A stretch of 64,000 nt of DNA from positions 2,852,001 to 2,916,000 of the forward strand of contig JAGPNK010000001.1 of assembly GCA_020746835.1 (NCBI GenBank). Reading direction: 5' to 3'. The DNA comes from Stachybotrys elegans. Lineage: Eukaryota; Ascomycota; Sordariomycetes; Hypocreales; Stachybotryaceae. Position numbers and translations under genes: made by a program. The stretch's first letter is position 1; each line of letters opens with the position of its first letter. The notes under the pieces were generated by a model. The model worked only from the letters and a program-made list of their open reading frames with translations, was not told the DNA's origin and ran no database searches. Positions 45,321 to 56,474 of the stretch are shown here, piece after piece.

Positions 45321-48300
45321 TTAAATATTCAATCGTGCCAGCCCTCGCTCTCTCACGGCATTTTGCACTGCGTCCTTGACACCGTTGAGCGCCACTTCCC
45401 AGACACGTTTGCCTTGGGCCTTGCCGCCCTCCTCACCCTCTTGGTGAACCACGATATCCAGCCATTTGACCAGCTTGGAGGCCTTTGCCATGTCGCGCTC
45501 CTCCTGGACCACTCGCACTATGTATTTCTTAAAAACGTTGATGTCGCGTTCGTGAGGGCCCTCCTCTCTCGTCTGAGAATGCCATGCGTCCAGCATGTCC
45601 TTGATTTGAGATGTGGACATGACGTCTGCTCCCGAAAACGACACCTTGGGCGGCAGCTTCTGGAACTGAATCTTGGTTTGTCCTCCCGGCAGCAGAAATT
45701 CGGGATCCGGGCTATAGAATCTCCCTGCTTGTGCGTCCAATCCCGACTGTTGAGCCAATCGTCGCCGCCGATAGTCTGCCACCAGTTCTCGGCGTACGTC
45801 TTCTGGCAGTTCCGACAGAAAGTCGGGGTCCAGTTCGTCGACGTCATCCATTGGGCCTTGTTCGGGATCGTGTGGCGCCGTGAAACTTGTCTGCACCAGG
45901 CCAGCCAGTGAGTCCTTGTGACGCTGCTCGTTTCCCAGGATACTCTGGTGCTCTCTCCGCTTCGTTGGTGTCGCAGGCTGTCTCCTGGGAGAAGCGGTCG
46001 GATCTTTTCGAGGGGACGCGTGAGGTGGCGGGGGCTTGGAGCCGTACATGGCCAAAACTTCTGCCTTCATATCATCTGGAAGAGCGTTGAAGACTTCCTC
46101 ATCAACTTGGGATGGCAGGTATCGTTTTGGCATAGGACTGCCGGACCTGGACCTGCTGGCCGGGGATTGTCTACCGCTGCCTAGTGACTTTGTGCCTTGT
46201 CCCATCAACTTGCTTCTGATGTCTTGTGGCAGTTCAGCCAATATGGCTGGATCTGGGTTGCTCGGCATGATAAACTGTGTGCCAGATACATTGAGCGGTG
46301 TCGTCGCCTTGGAGTCCTTTTCGCCCGCCTTTGCCAGTGACATTGCCTTATGGAGACGGTTCTTTGGTGTCGTCAAAAAGTCATCCGTGATGGGATCCGA
46401 TTCTGGTTTTTGTTCAATCAGACTTGTGGAGTTGTGGGAAATTTCCAACTCGTCAATGGGCTCTGTCCTCGACGGCTTCCTCGACACGGCGGACCTTGAA
46501 AAGCTACCAAAGTTCAACTTTGGCTGGCTTCCCTCAGGCGCGCCTGAATGGACCTTGAGGGGTTCCAGCTTGGTCATCTGGACGCCGAGACCTCGCAGAT
46601 CCCCGGGGCTGAACCTGAAAGATCGCAAGATCGAGTTTGCTTCCTTGCTAATCGTCTCGGCGCTGTGTGTAGCGACACCAAAAACAACACTCTTATTGAA
46701 GACATCGCACTTGCCATGCCCAAGATGCTTTGGGGGATCAAGGGGCGCATCCGCAGACCGTCGCATAATCTTCATTGTGAGCTGCTTTCCCCTGACATGC
46801 TCAGCGACGAGCCGTCTCTCAAGCTCCTTGCAGAGGTTACAGACAAACTCCTCTGCTTCTTGCTGGTTGATGAAGCGGATCCCCCAATTGATATCTGCAG
46901 AGACCGACTTTCGAGGTGGCTGTTCGCCTACCTCGGTTCGGTCAATGCCTCTCGCATATTCGTGCAGCCTCTGGCCCGTCTTGGGGCCGAGGCCTTGTGT
47001 TAACCGTTCCTTGGAAACATTCCGGATATCCTTGACCAACTTGATCCCCATTTCCTCGAGTTTCCCACCGATATTGTGAGATACGCCTGGCAACTCCTCG
47101 ACTTTGAGCTCCCCCATCACGTCGAGAATATCATCTGGCTTGAGCAGGTACTGGCCCGCTGGCTTCGCCCTTCTGAGCGCGACCTTTGCTTGCAAGATGT
47201 TTCCGCCGATTCCAACAGAGACTGCACAACCAGTTCGTTCCTTGATCCTTGCACGCAGATCGCGTGCTATCTCCTCGACCTTTTCCTGCTCCCTCCAAAT
47301 GCTTCCTTCGTCGACACTAGTACCCTGGGAACTCGCCCCGGAAAGAACGAGAGAAGTCGCATCAACGAGCGCCTCGTCAACACTGACGCTCTGGACTGTA
47401 CCGCCGAGGTCAATAATGGCTTCGTAAAACTGCTGGCTGGCCTCTTCGTAAGCAGGGAAGTCGTAGGGCAAGACCTTGATGTCTGGACAGATTTCCTGAG
47501 CACGCTTCATCCACATGCCATTCTTGACACCAAATTTCCGAGCTGGGTAATTGCAGCTGGCAATCTCTGACCCCGAGCCACCACTGTGAGCTACGACAGC
47601 AGGCTTGTCGATGTATTCTGGGTGCTTCTTGAGAGAGACGGAGCAGAAGAAGCTGTCAAAATCGACATGGAGAATGTATTTCCGAGTACCAGGTTTCCTT
47701 TTGGTTATTTTGTTCGACAGGCTTTTTTCTGCCGCCAACCTTTGCATTTTCGATTTTAGTTCTGCTTTCCAAGTTGACAGATGGTGAAGTCGACTCTCAG
47801 AATAGAACTGTTTGAGAAAATCAGGATTTGCAGTCGACGACTTGCGTAGTCGGGGGTCGAGAAGGAGTCGTGCATTGTGCTCTTCGGATGTTAACGCGTT
47901 GGTAGCCTCCTTGGAGGGAAGCGCATGAACTGGAGAATCCCCTCCAGCGTGCCTGGTTTCTTCCAATGCTTCTTCACCATGGGCACTCTCAGAGGGTGTT
48001 TCTCGGCCGGGGATGAATCGCTTAGTCGGAGTCACGAACACTGGTCGTGATGAGCCAGCATCCTCATATTCCTTTTTTCTCGGTGTAGCAGTTGAGGAGA
48101 TGTCCGTGCCATTCCTTGATAAGTCGCTGGGAGTTTGTGCTTTCTCAGCAAACTGACTGAGGGATTGGCTGGGGAGGGATGCATTTTTGATCTGATTAGA
48201 GTAGAAGCTGTCCTGGGTATGTTGCTTGTAACCCCCGATAGCCTGAGGATTGACCTGCGTCAACATCTTGCCACCGTCAAATTTGAGGGTCTTTTGTCCA

Positions 48301-48758
48301 GGGCCTTCGTCGATGACCCTGTAGTTGGCCCAAGGAAGCAGCTTGCCAGCGCTAATAGATTCAGTGATCCAAGCAGGCTTGACAATTCGATAGCGGCTAA
48401 AATCAACCGACTTTTTGGGAGGCAATGTGGACGCTATAATATGGGTTGCCATGGTCTTGGAGTCCAGATACTGAAGAAAACCGCCTCCATGTTGGACAAT
48501 CTCCTTGTGGAGGATATGAAGCGGAGGTTGAGTGTAGCCGGTGACGTGCGCCACAACCCCCTTGAATATCTGGGGCTTGGTCGAAGAGGCGCGTATCTGC
48601 GAGTCGAGATTCTGTAACTTGATCTTCTTGCGTCGGAAGTAATCTCCAAAGCCGTTGAATTCGCTGGCCTCGTACTCCTCGCCCTCTTCATCTTCAAAAG
48701 AGTGCTTCTCGATGCGCTTCTTGACAGCGGACGAGTTCTTGTCCAAAACAGTCCCCAT
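45321..48758 (-). CDS. REV1: REV1, Y-family translesion DNA polymerase
   Basis: One exon encodes 1145 residues from ATG 48758, the first ATG of the frame. Rev1 inserts dCMP opposite abasic sites and scaffolds other translesion polymerases. A BRCT domain lies at ~62-150 (FKGVVAHVTGYTQPP ... IVKPAWITESI). The polymerase core starts near 360 with HVDFDSFFCSV (metal-binding Asp) and has the catalytic Asp-Glu in SVSVDEALVDAT near 460. A little-finger domain follows. Three UBM-like ubiquitin-binding motifs occur: ILAELPQDIRSKL near 845, VFNALPDDMKAEVL near 893 and FLSELPEDVRRELV near 985. The C-terminal ~110 residues match the Rev1 CTD that binds Rev7 and other polymerases (KLVKWLDIVV). It diverges from a RED-like gene. 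Confidence 0.95.
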   Translation of the reverse strand: MGTVLDKNSSAVKKRIEKHSFEDEEGEEYEASEFNGFGDYFRRKKIKLQNLDSQIRASSTKPQIFKGVVAHVTGYTQPPLHILHKEIVQHGGGFLQYLDSKTMATHIIASTLPPKKSVDFSRYRIVKPAWITESISAGKLLPWANYRVIDEGPGQKTLKFDGGKMLTQVNPQAIGGYKQHTQDSFYSNQIKNASLPSQSLSQFAEKAQTPSDLSRNGTDISSTATPRKKEYEDAGSSRPVFVTPTKRFIPGRETPSESAHGEEALEETRHAGGDSPVHALPSKEATNALTSEEHNARLLLDPRLRKSSTANPDFLKQFYSESRLHHLSTWKAELKSKMQRLAAEKSLSNKITKRKPGTRKYILHVDFDSFFCSVSLKKHPEYIDKPAVVAHSGGSGSEIASCNYPARKFGVKNGMWMKRAQEICPDIKVLPYDFPAYEEASQQFYEAIIDLGGTVQSVSVDEALVDATSLVLSGASSQGTSVDEGSIWREQEKVEEIARDLRARIKERTGCAVSVGIGGNILQAKVALRRAKPAGQYLLKPDDILDVMGELKVEELPGVSHNIGGKLEEMGIKLVKDIRNVSKERLTQGLGPKTGQRLHEYARGIDRTEVGEQPPRKSVSADINWGIRFINQQEAEEFVCNLCKELERRLVAEHVRGKQLTMKIMRRSADAPLDPPKHLGHGKCDVFNKSVVFGVATHSAETISKEANSILRSFRFSPGDLRGLGVQMTKLEPLKVHSGAPEGSQPKLNFGSFSRSAVSRKPSRTEPIDELEISHNSTSLIEQKPESDPITDDFLTTPKNRLHKAMSLAKAGEKDSKATTPLNVSGTQFIMPSNPDPAILAELPQDIRSKLMGQGTKSLGSGRQSPASRSRSGSPMPKRYLPSQVDEEVFNALPDDMKAEVLAMYGSKPPPPHASPRKDPTASPRRQPATPTKRREHQSILGNEQRHKDSLAGLVQTSFTAPHDPEQGPMDDVDELDPDFLSELPEDVRRELVADYRRRRLAQQSGLDAQAGRFYSPDPEFLLPGGQTKIQFQKLPPKVSFSGADVMSTSQIKDMLDAWHSQTREEGPHERDINVFKKYIVRVVQEERDMAKASKLVKWLDIVVHQEGEEGGKAQGKRVWEVALNGVKDAVQNAVRERGLARLNI

Positions 48759-49194
48759 ATCCAAAGCAAGCCAAAAAGGAAGACAAAGGTGAACAGACTA
48801 ATCGGAGATGGTGATGTGGGTGAAGAGAGGCAGGGGAACGCGATATGCGTGTACCATGGCCAGCAGCGCACCCCGTCGCTGTGCTCCTTCTTCAGAAAAA
48901 GGCTGAGGCACGCTTAAAAATCAAGAAACTTTAGAGGCATCGCAGTATCGATGCTTGGGTGATGAGCCGACATGCAGAGTCAAAGACTGAAGTGTGAAAG
49001 TGAAGGTCAAAGATGTCGCGTAAAGTGGTGAAGGAGTAACGCGCCCTTCACACGATAGCCCGTGACTTGTGGCTTATCGATAAGATGGGCGAAATGATGT
49101 TTGGCTTGTATTCAGACCCGCATTTATTTCGCGACGCTTGTTTTCCGCAATCCGAGGCCAAGGCACCAGGTCCATTGCGTTTTTGTCGCCAAAC
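48759..49194. other. Divergent promoter region REV1 / RED-like gene
   Basis: These 436 bp hold both promoters. ATCGATAAG near 49077-49084 is the only short palindrome noted. No gene is seen. Confidence 0.4.
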
Positions 49195-50849
49195 ATGAAC
49201 AATGAACAGTTTCGAAAGCTAGTTCAGACGAACTCGGGGAAATCGGATCGCTCAAAGGATGGAGCTTCTCCCGGCGCGCCAAGCCACGGCGGTGGGAGCG
49301 CACTGGGCTCGCGACAACGAGCGAGCATACCAATGACTCCGTACGTTTCTAGAGCTTCTCTTTCATTTGCGAATGCTTATTCAAGGACCACAGTCGAGCC
49401 GGGCTGGATGTACAGTCAGACTTTGCAAAGCAGCTCGCCGCGCGACAGAGAGCCCTTCACCCCCAGAAGAAATTCAAGTCGTCCGCCCCCAGGGGAGTCC
49501 AGCTAGCTACAGGATACGTTGACCGAGCGAGCAAACGAGACGATGAGACCGACGATCGCGAGCAAAGACTCAAGACGCTGGAAGAGGCCTTGAAGAAGGA
49601 GGAAATTGACCAGGAGACATATGATAGGATGAGGACACAGATTGCTGGTGGCGACCTTGAAAGTACCCATCTCGTCAAAGGGCTCGACTTCAAGCTGCTT
49701 GAGAGGATAAGAAGAGGCGAAGATGTCTACAATTCTCAAGGAGCCAAGATGGATAACCAAGTGGAGCCAGAGCCCGAGGAGGAAATAGAAGACGAGTTCG
49801 ATCGGCTGGAGGAGCGAGACGTGCAGGCCATCGCAAAGGAGAAGGAGAAGAAAAAAGGCCAGCTGTCCACTGTCTCCTTGGCGCCAGGAAAAAAGCGAAC
49901 ACGAGATCAGATCCTCGCGGAACTGAAGGCGTCTCGGCAGGCGGCACAGGCCGCCAAAGAGTCGGCGCTGGGAGACCGCTTTCGAAAGATCGGTGCCAAG
50001 CAGGAGCCGGGAACTCGCATAGAGCGTGATAAGAAGGGGAGAGAGGTGCTCATTATTATTGACGAAGATGGCCACGAGAAAAGAAAAGTGCGGAAACTAC
50101 CACCGGGCATGGAGGCGGAAAACAAAAACGATCTTCCCATGCCTGACAAGAATGCTGCGCCTCTGGGGATGGAAGTGCCTGAGCAATACCGAAAACCAGA
50201 AGAGCCAGAGGAAGACGATGGCGATGTGGACATTTTCGACGATGTGGGCGACGATTATGACCCGTTGGCGGGTATGGATGGATCGAGTTCGGACTCTGAT
50301 GAGGATGACTCGGAGGGAGGCAAGGAAAAGTCTGCCTCTGCAGGCCCAGAAGCCGACTCTAAAGTCGCCCCTAAAGATGCAGCACAACCAACTGCGCCCC
50401 GAAACTACTTTCAAAACGCCAAAACCGGCCTCATATCAGAGGAGGTGGCAAAAGCGCCATCCATGTCTGATCCAGCCATCATGGCAGCCATCAAGAAAGC
50501 CGCAGCGCTCAAGCAGAAGGAGAGGGATGACGAAGACGACGGCTCCAACTCTGACGGTGAGGCACAGAAGGACAAGGCCCAGGAAGAGCGGCGCAAGAGA
50601 ATGCTGGCACGGGACGACAGGGACGATTACGACATGGACATGGGCTTTGGCACGAGCAGGTTCGAGGACGAGGAGGATTTCGAGGAGCAGAAGATCAAGC
50701 TATCGAAATGGGGAGACGACGACGGCCAGGAGGAGCGGTCGTCGAAAGGAGGTGGCTCGAAGCGGAAGAGAGGCCCCAAGAAGCGAAAGGGCGATGTGAA
50801 TAACGCAGCCGACGTACTGCGGGTTATGGAAGAGCGCAAGAAGGCCTAA
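49195..50849 (+). CDS. RED/IK-like spliceosomal protein
   Basis: Two exons (49195-49340, 49394-50849) with a 53-nt intron give 533 residues. The N-terminus MNNEQFRKLV and SIPMTPRAGLDVQSDFAKQL, followed by QPQKKF-like HPQKKFKSSAPRG and YVDRA, match the RED N-terminal domain. RED/IK with Smu1 is a component of the spliceosomal B complex. The middle is helical and charged (KTLEEALKKEEID; HLVKGLDFKLLERIR). The tail has an acidic stretch (DDGDVDIFDDVGDDYDPL) and the RED C-terminal region with NYFQNAKTG, the FERMSYAECYP-less fungal form. The acceptor at 49394 was chosen because Pro-Arg then continues the conserved block. Confidence 0.9.
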
Positions 50850-51371
50850 GGGAATAGACAAGCCCGCCATGTGTCTGGGACGATGGCAGCATTTACATCC
50901 ATCACAAGCAAGTCGGTATTGCCCGTTCGCTCGCCTGTCACCACGCCAAGTGTCATCATGGAAGGGAATCCGTGCTTGGGGGCTATCTTCGGCACAGTAA
51001 TTAATTTACCTACTTAAATGTAGGTAAATTGCTGCTTGGCCTTTCACCCCACCTACTAAATCGCCCGCCAACCCCAAAATACGTACTAAGCCGCGGGGTT
51101 TGCGGGTTGCATGCATCCATCCTATGCCAGCTGTTACTGCATCCATAGGAACCATCATATCGCTGTGAATTCAACCTGTCTAGTTGCTGTTTGTGAGTAT
51201 CGCCTTCGCATTTAAGAGGATTCCATTCGGCATCATCATCATCACCACCTGTTGTCCATCCTTATCAAGTTCTGCAACTCTCTCCCATCCTGCCCGTTGG
51301 ACCCCTTGGATTACTGTGTGAAAGTCCCTATTCTCTGTCTGACCGAGCTTACCGGAGTGGACAGTTGCAAG
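50850..51371. other. Region between RED-like gene and nucleoside hydrolase
   Basis: These 522 bp hold the 3' end of the RED-like gene and the next promoter. A perfect 11-bp inverted repeat lies at 51003-51030 (separate entry), and a CATCATCATCATCACCACC run near 51231-51249. Confidence 0.5.
51003..51030. repeat. Perfect 11-bp inverted repeat (hairpin)
   Basis: AATTTACCTAC at 51003-51013 and GTAGGTAAATT at 51020-51030 are exact reverse complements around a 6-nt spacer. The repeat lies 154 bp after the RED-like stop codon. Confidence 0.9.
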
Positions 51372-52725
51372 ATGGACACCGAGAAGATTCCCGTTTGGCT
51401 GGATTGTGACCCTGGCCACGATGTACGTGCTCTCGCCTATTGGGCCCCTTATCCTAGACCTGCGATGCTTGACGAACTGCAGCAGTTCGATTCACTCATG
51501 GTACAATGAGTTTGAACTGACATGATTTGCCAGGATGCCTTTGCAATTCTGCTGGCTGCCCATCATCCGCGAATCAAGCTCCTCGGTATTTCCACCGTCT
51601 TTGGAAATGCCTCCCTAGAGTCCGTTCGCCTTCGACTCCGTGTCCGCGTCAAAGATGCTCGCTAACCGTACGGTAGAAACACTACCAATAACGCCCTATC
51701 TCTCCTCACGGCCATGGGAAAGCATGAGGAGATTCCACTGCACATCGGCAGCAGCAAGGCTCTTGAGCGCCCAGCCCTCCACGCGCCCACCGATATCCAC
51801 GGCATCACGGGCCTGGACGGGACTGACTTGCTCCCCAAACCTCTCTGCACCCCGAGCTCGGTACCTGCAGTGGAGGCCATGGCTGAGGCCATCCGTGCGC
51901 AGCCGGCTGGCACGGCTTGGATCGTTGCTACCGGCACCATGACGAACGTCGGCGCCCTCTTCCGGAAGCACCCAGAGCTCGTATCCCACATCAAGGGCTT
52001 TAGCATCATGGGCGGCTCCATTGGTGGCGGTTTCTCCGACGCGCCGCTCGGCAAAGTCGATGGCAAGGAACGCATCGGCAACTGGACGCAGTGGGCCGAG
52101 TTCAACATCTTCATCGACCCTGAAGCGGCCCACGAGTCTTTTAGCAACCCCGAGCTGGCGAGCAAGATGTTCATGGTCCCCCTGGATCTGAGCCACCAGG
52201 TGTTGGCCACCGAGGACGTCAGAAGCCTTCTGCTGTATGGCAAGGATGGCGAGCAGTCAGGACAGGGCAAGACGACGTTGCGAACCATGCTAGTTGAGCT
52301 CCTGTACTTTTTTGCGCAGACATATTCGTAAGCCCCTCTTCGATTTCCGCCGCCGCTTTGGTCGTCTGCTTACTCCGTCTAGCGATGTCTTTGGCATTAC
52401 GGCCGGCCCTCCGCTGCACGATCCCCTCGCCGTCGCAGCTGTGCTGATGGGCACCGCGGATGAGATTCCCTTCTTCCAGTGGGACGCCAGCAAGAGCCAG
52501 CCGCCGCAGCATCAAGAACGGTTCAAGGTCACCGTTTCCACAGAAGGCACCTTCGAAGAGGCCCACGCTGGCAAGCAGACAGGACGGACCGTCGCCGAGG
52601 AGGCGCCGCACGGCGAGCCCGGTGTCATCATTCCCAGGGGCGTAGATGTGGCCAAGTTCTGGCAGGTCATCGAAGAGTGCCTCCAGCGCGCGGATGAGGC
52701 CAACGCAGCTCTTGGAAAGAAATAA
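51372..52725 (+). CDS. URH1: Nucleoside hydrolase (uridine/inosine-type)
   Basis: Four exons (51372-51422, 51534-51619, 51677-52327, 52383-52725) give 376 residues. The enzyme cleaves ribonucleosides to base and ribose for salvage. The calcium and ribose site DCDPGHDD (Asp11, 13, 17, 18) is split by the first intron, exactly between the two final Asp. Further family blocks are LLGISTVFGNASLENTTNNA, IPLHIGSS, GTMTNVGALFRKHPEL, IMGGSIGGGF, AEFNIFIDPEAA, VPLDLSHQVL, and the C-terminal PLHDPLAVAAVL carrying His and the last metal-binding Asp. The second intron starts GTCCGT, a weak donor, but it gives the family sequence SLENTT across the junction. Yeast Urh1 is the nearest named relative; substrate range cannot be read from sequence. 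Confidence 0.92.
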
Positions 52726-52824
52726 GATAGCTTCAACTGGTCTTGCTGGTCCTTTTCACTGCACCATATGATAGACGGGGTATATCGTCAGCTCTATAGA
52801 TAGGTCTATTGGTATTGTACACTT

Positions 52825-53893
52825 TCAAAGTTCCGTCGCCTCGCGCTTGTCCATACTCATCATGAAATTGAGGCTCCGCTCGTACGTCCAGATGGTAACT
52901 GCACTTGCCGGCGCAGCCTTGATCAAACTGATTGGGAGGCCCTTGTAGAGTCCCCTGAAGCCCTCGCGCTGTAGAATGGATCTGAGCGCCCTCACCGTGC
53001 CGCTATACTCGGGTACATCGTTGTAGATGTACTTGCTCCTTGTGGGCCCTTGGATCTGAATGCGCTTGCGCACAAGATCCAACGGGAACACCACCGTCTT
53101 TGCCATGACACTGCCGATGACGCCTGCCGTGGCGACCCCGCTGCCCCAGGGCAGATCGAGATGGCCAAGCGACTCGCGGAGCCTCTCGTATGCGACAAAG
53201 AATATGCCCATGTAAGGGACGATCTGAGCAATGGCAGGACTCAGGCCTCGGAAGAAGCCCTTGAAGCCCTCGTCCTTCTTGATGCTGAGGACGGCACTCG
53301 TCAAAGAGGTGTACACTGGTCGGCTGCCCTGCGCAGCGAAGCGCGTTCGGAGTAAATCGAGGGGGTATGTGATGGTGGTGGCGGCAGCGCCCGACGCAGC
53401 ACCGGCGACAAAGCTCTCGCCCCAATCGGGGAGCCTCGAGGGCAGGGCGTTTTGCAGGAGGAGGGTGACGGATCGGTACGTGGTGAACTGCGTGGCGGCA
53501 TAGGCGACGTACATCATCTCGGCGGGTACGTTTCCCTTCCACAGGGCAGTAAAGCCTTCATGACGGAGGATATGCCGAATGGTAGCGATCGTACCGCGAT
53601 AGGCCGGAGCATCGCGCAAGGGGTTCAAGGGATCGGAGAGCGAGTAGGGCTGAAGCTGAAGGCGGATCTTGACGACGTCGAGGGGCGCAACAACGAATCT
53701 AGAGGGAAGACGGTTAGACAAGCGATACGGATGCGCAGGGTGGGCGAGTCGTACCGAGAGACCAGGCCGGCTATGGCACCAGCCGAGACGACCTGCAATC
53801 GAGAGCCCTAACATGTCGTCAACAAAATGCGCCGATGCAAATTCGAGCTATCGGCCGTACCTCATCTTTGAGGTGACCACCACGAGGCGACAT
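52825..53893 (-). CDS. TPC1: Mitochondrial thiamine pyrophosphate carrier (TPC1)
   Basis: Three exons (53893-53861, 53792-53755, 53698-52825) give 314 residues, the same length as the yeast protein. Tpc1 imports thiamine pyrophosphate into the matrix for pyruvate and 2-oxoglutarate dehydrogenases. It is an SLC25 carrier with signatures [26 protein letters not shown] and [39 protein letters not shown] and [25 protein letters not shown] are typical of the TPC branch. Two short 5' exons (11 codons, then 38 nt) were placed to give [25 protein letters not shown]. Its stop is only 99 bp from the convergent nucleoside hydrolase gene. Confidence 0.92.
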
Positions 53894-54154
53894 GCAGTGC
53901 CCTCAGATTTCGTGATGAAGAGGAGGCCGTCGAGGGCAGTTTTGTGCCTGAATGAGAAATGGAATGAACGTCGTCGATGTCTTGTCATGGAATCAGGAAC
54001 TTGGATAATCTTTAGGGTGGCCTATCTTATCGCACCTGTGCTTATCTTATCGTGTATTTTTAACTTATTGCACTTTACTTCATGCGCATAACTCGCTCTG
54101 CTTCTACTCAACTACTACACTGACAATCTTGGAAGAACGTTCTTGAATAAATTG

Positions 54155-54168
54155 TTTTTCTTTTCTTT

Positions 54169-54204
<36 letters not shown>

Positions 54205-54205
54205 T
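54155..54205. repeat. (TTTC)n microsatellite
   Basis: TTTTC units pass into about nine TTTC units. The tract is intergenic. Confidence 0.93.
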
Positions 54206-55095
54206 TATTATTATTTTTTATGCCAGGAAATTCTTCAAAAATTGACGTGACGCACCTGTGAATGTGAGTGCGAGTGCCTCGTTGCTCATAGACAACTCCA
54301 CGATGAGAAAGCATCAATGGCCTCACGGCGAGATGGTTCCTGGCGTGAGAACAGGCTGCGTTTGAATGCATTCGATGCTGTGCCGATTTACCCAATTCTG
54401 GGACTGCCGAATATCATAACCATTCTGTCTTCCTTTGTGGTTGTGGATTGTGAAAAGACACAAAGTGTTAGGGGCGGAACATGTGAGATATCTCGGTAAA
54501 GACTCCATGTTGCTGCACCTGCTCACCCTCAGGAGTGTCTACCTCCAGGGTCTTGAGTTGAAGATGCACCCGCTATTGGCAGAGCACTTATCTGGGCTGA
54601 TATCCTTTCCCACAGAAGGCGGCCAATGCATCGGCACTTGGCCTGCACTTGGCCTGCATTGGTGAGGCAGCTAGGCTTACCATGTCGCCCGTAGGGGCGC
54701 CAAGTTTCGGTTTCTGCCGGCGATGGTCCCTGCAAGCTTCGGGGTCTCCCCGCTCCTGATTCAAGACCCTGATGCTTGATTCACATGCCAATTCCCATGT
54801 TGCATGTGCGACGTGGATCCACAGCTGATACGGCCGAAGCCGATGACGGGATGAATGAATATTTGATATGGGCGATATAAGCACAATGTTGGGGTTTAAG
54901 CATGAATTTCTGGGAGAAACTCCATTTCCCGGCACCGCAGGCAAGCATGACATCATGGCTGCCTCTTACAGCACCGTGGATCAATTGATGGTGTGAAGCA
55001 TTGTATGCACTCTAGATTGTGCTGCATGGCGCCTGCCATTACAAGGTGACTCGTCGCACCCCACAGCACCCGTGTCTCCTTGGATTAGGTACCTA

Positions 55096-55123
55096 TAGTG
55101 GGGCGAAAAAAGTAATCGGTCTT
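55096..55123. repeat. Left terminal inverted repeat
   Basis: It begins TAGTGGGGCG, contains AAAAAAGTAATC and ends GGTCTT. It is preceded by TA. Confidence 0.9.
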
Positions 55124-55479
55124 AGGTTTGGCCCCCCTTAACACTACCCTGGCATATTATATTCCCTATATCTTCAATTAAACATAATATTATGAATATT
55201 AATCCAATCCTTATGGGACTTAGGGAGTGAAATATTTAAAACTTAAGCTTTTAAATGATATATATATTGCTATAGCTAGTACTTTATATACTATCCCTTT
55301 ATATTAATTATAGCTTGGTACTAGTACTTTATTATTAGGATAAGGTGCTTTATTAGGTTCTATTAAAGGCCTTTCTAGGCCTTAAATACAGTAGTATAGA
55401 GCCTTTTTATAGTAAAGTTTAACTGGGAATAGGCTGTTAGTTTAGGATATACCTTATAAATAGTCTCTTTAAGTAAAGC

Positions 55480-55611
55480 CTATAGATTTTCTATAGGATT
55501 AAGGTTAGAGGAATGTACTAGCTACTTTATAATAGTGATTCTATTCTCTTCTATCTATTCCTATAGCCAATCTTAAATAGTAGTATATATATATATAGAA
55601 GTATTATCTTG
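55480..55611 (-). pseudogene. Transposase remnant (DDE core with stops)
   Basis: Forty-four codons read without a frameshift from 55611 to 55480. They open with QDNTSIY and close with HSSNLNPIENL followed by TAG. These correspond to the second catalytic Asp block (QDN-x-x-x-H) and the S-P-D-L-N-P-I-E-N-L-W block of Tc1/mariner transposases. Stops fall at codons 13, 17, 19, 30 and 44; codons 30 and 44 occupy places where the family has Trp. Pro-to-Ser, Asp-to-Asn and His-to-Tyr changes are what C-to-T or G-to-A mutation gives. The rest of the reading frame is too decayed for me to follow. Confidence 0.85.
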
Positions 55612-56474
55612 CTAGAATAGAGCCCCTAGGGATAGTACTATTAGGAGGTTTTCTTTAAGATAGGTCTAAATTATATAGCCTGTAATACTATGCCTTGGTA
55701 AGTTTGGGTCCTCTTTAAGTAGAATTAAACTTGAGTGATTATTAATACTAAATGTAGTCTAGAACATTTTTAAATGTCTTATTAGAATTGTCTTAGTCTA
55801 TATATTCTTAGAATATAGTTTACTTTTCTATATTTTATTAATTGGGAAAGTTATAATATTTTGAAGATATATACCTTATTATAAAAGACCTAGCTATATC
55901 TTTAACCATTACTATAAATAATTATGACCTTATTAAAAAAGAACTAATACTTTCACTCTTTATTAGTCTAATTAATCTATTGCTTTATAAAAGCTAGTTT
56001 ATTTCTTGCTCTAATTTTAGTAAGAAATAAACATTCTAGTGCCTTTCTATGGCAAATATCTTGTTTTTGGAGCTAGTTTAGTACTGTTCTTGATAATATT
56101 GCTAGACCTGTCTGATTGAGGAGTTTTCTATATTGGATGAAAGGGTTTTTTCTAATAATCTGTTTGATATATCTTTTGTCTTAATTAAATAAGATTTAAG
56201 GGCGCTCTAATTAATATAAGTCTTGCCTTTTAAATTAAGTCTTTCAATGTTTAATAATACTAGAAATAGTATAGGGCTTTAGCTGCTCTAAGGTAGTAAT
56301 CTTATGGTAAGAATATCCCAATTTATATATCTTTTAAACCCTTACTCTTTATATAATACTATATCTTGGATTTGGGTAGTTATGAAGCATTTTGGTAGTG
56401 AAATTACAATTTGAATAATATAACTATGTCTAGGGTTAAGGGGCTGGAGCAATGAAGTGAGGGGAAAAGTCAAA

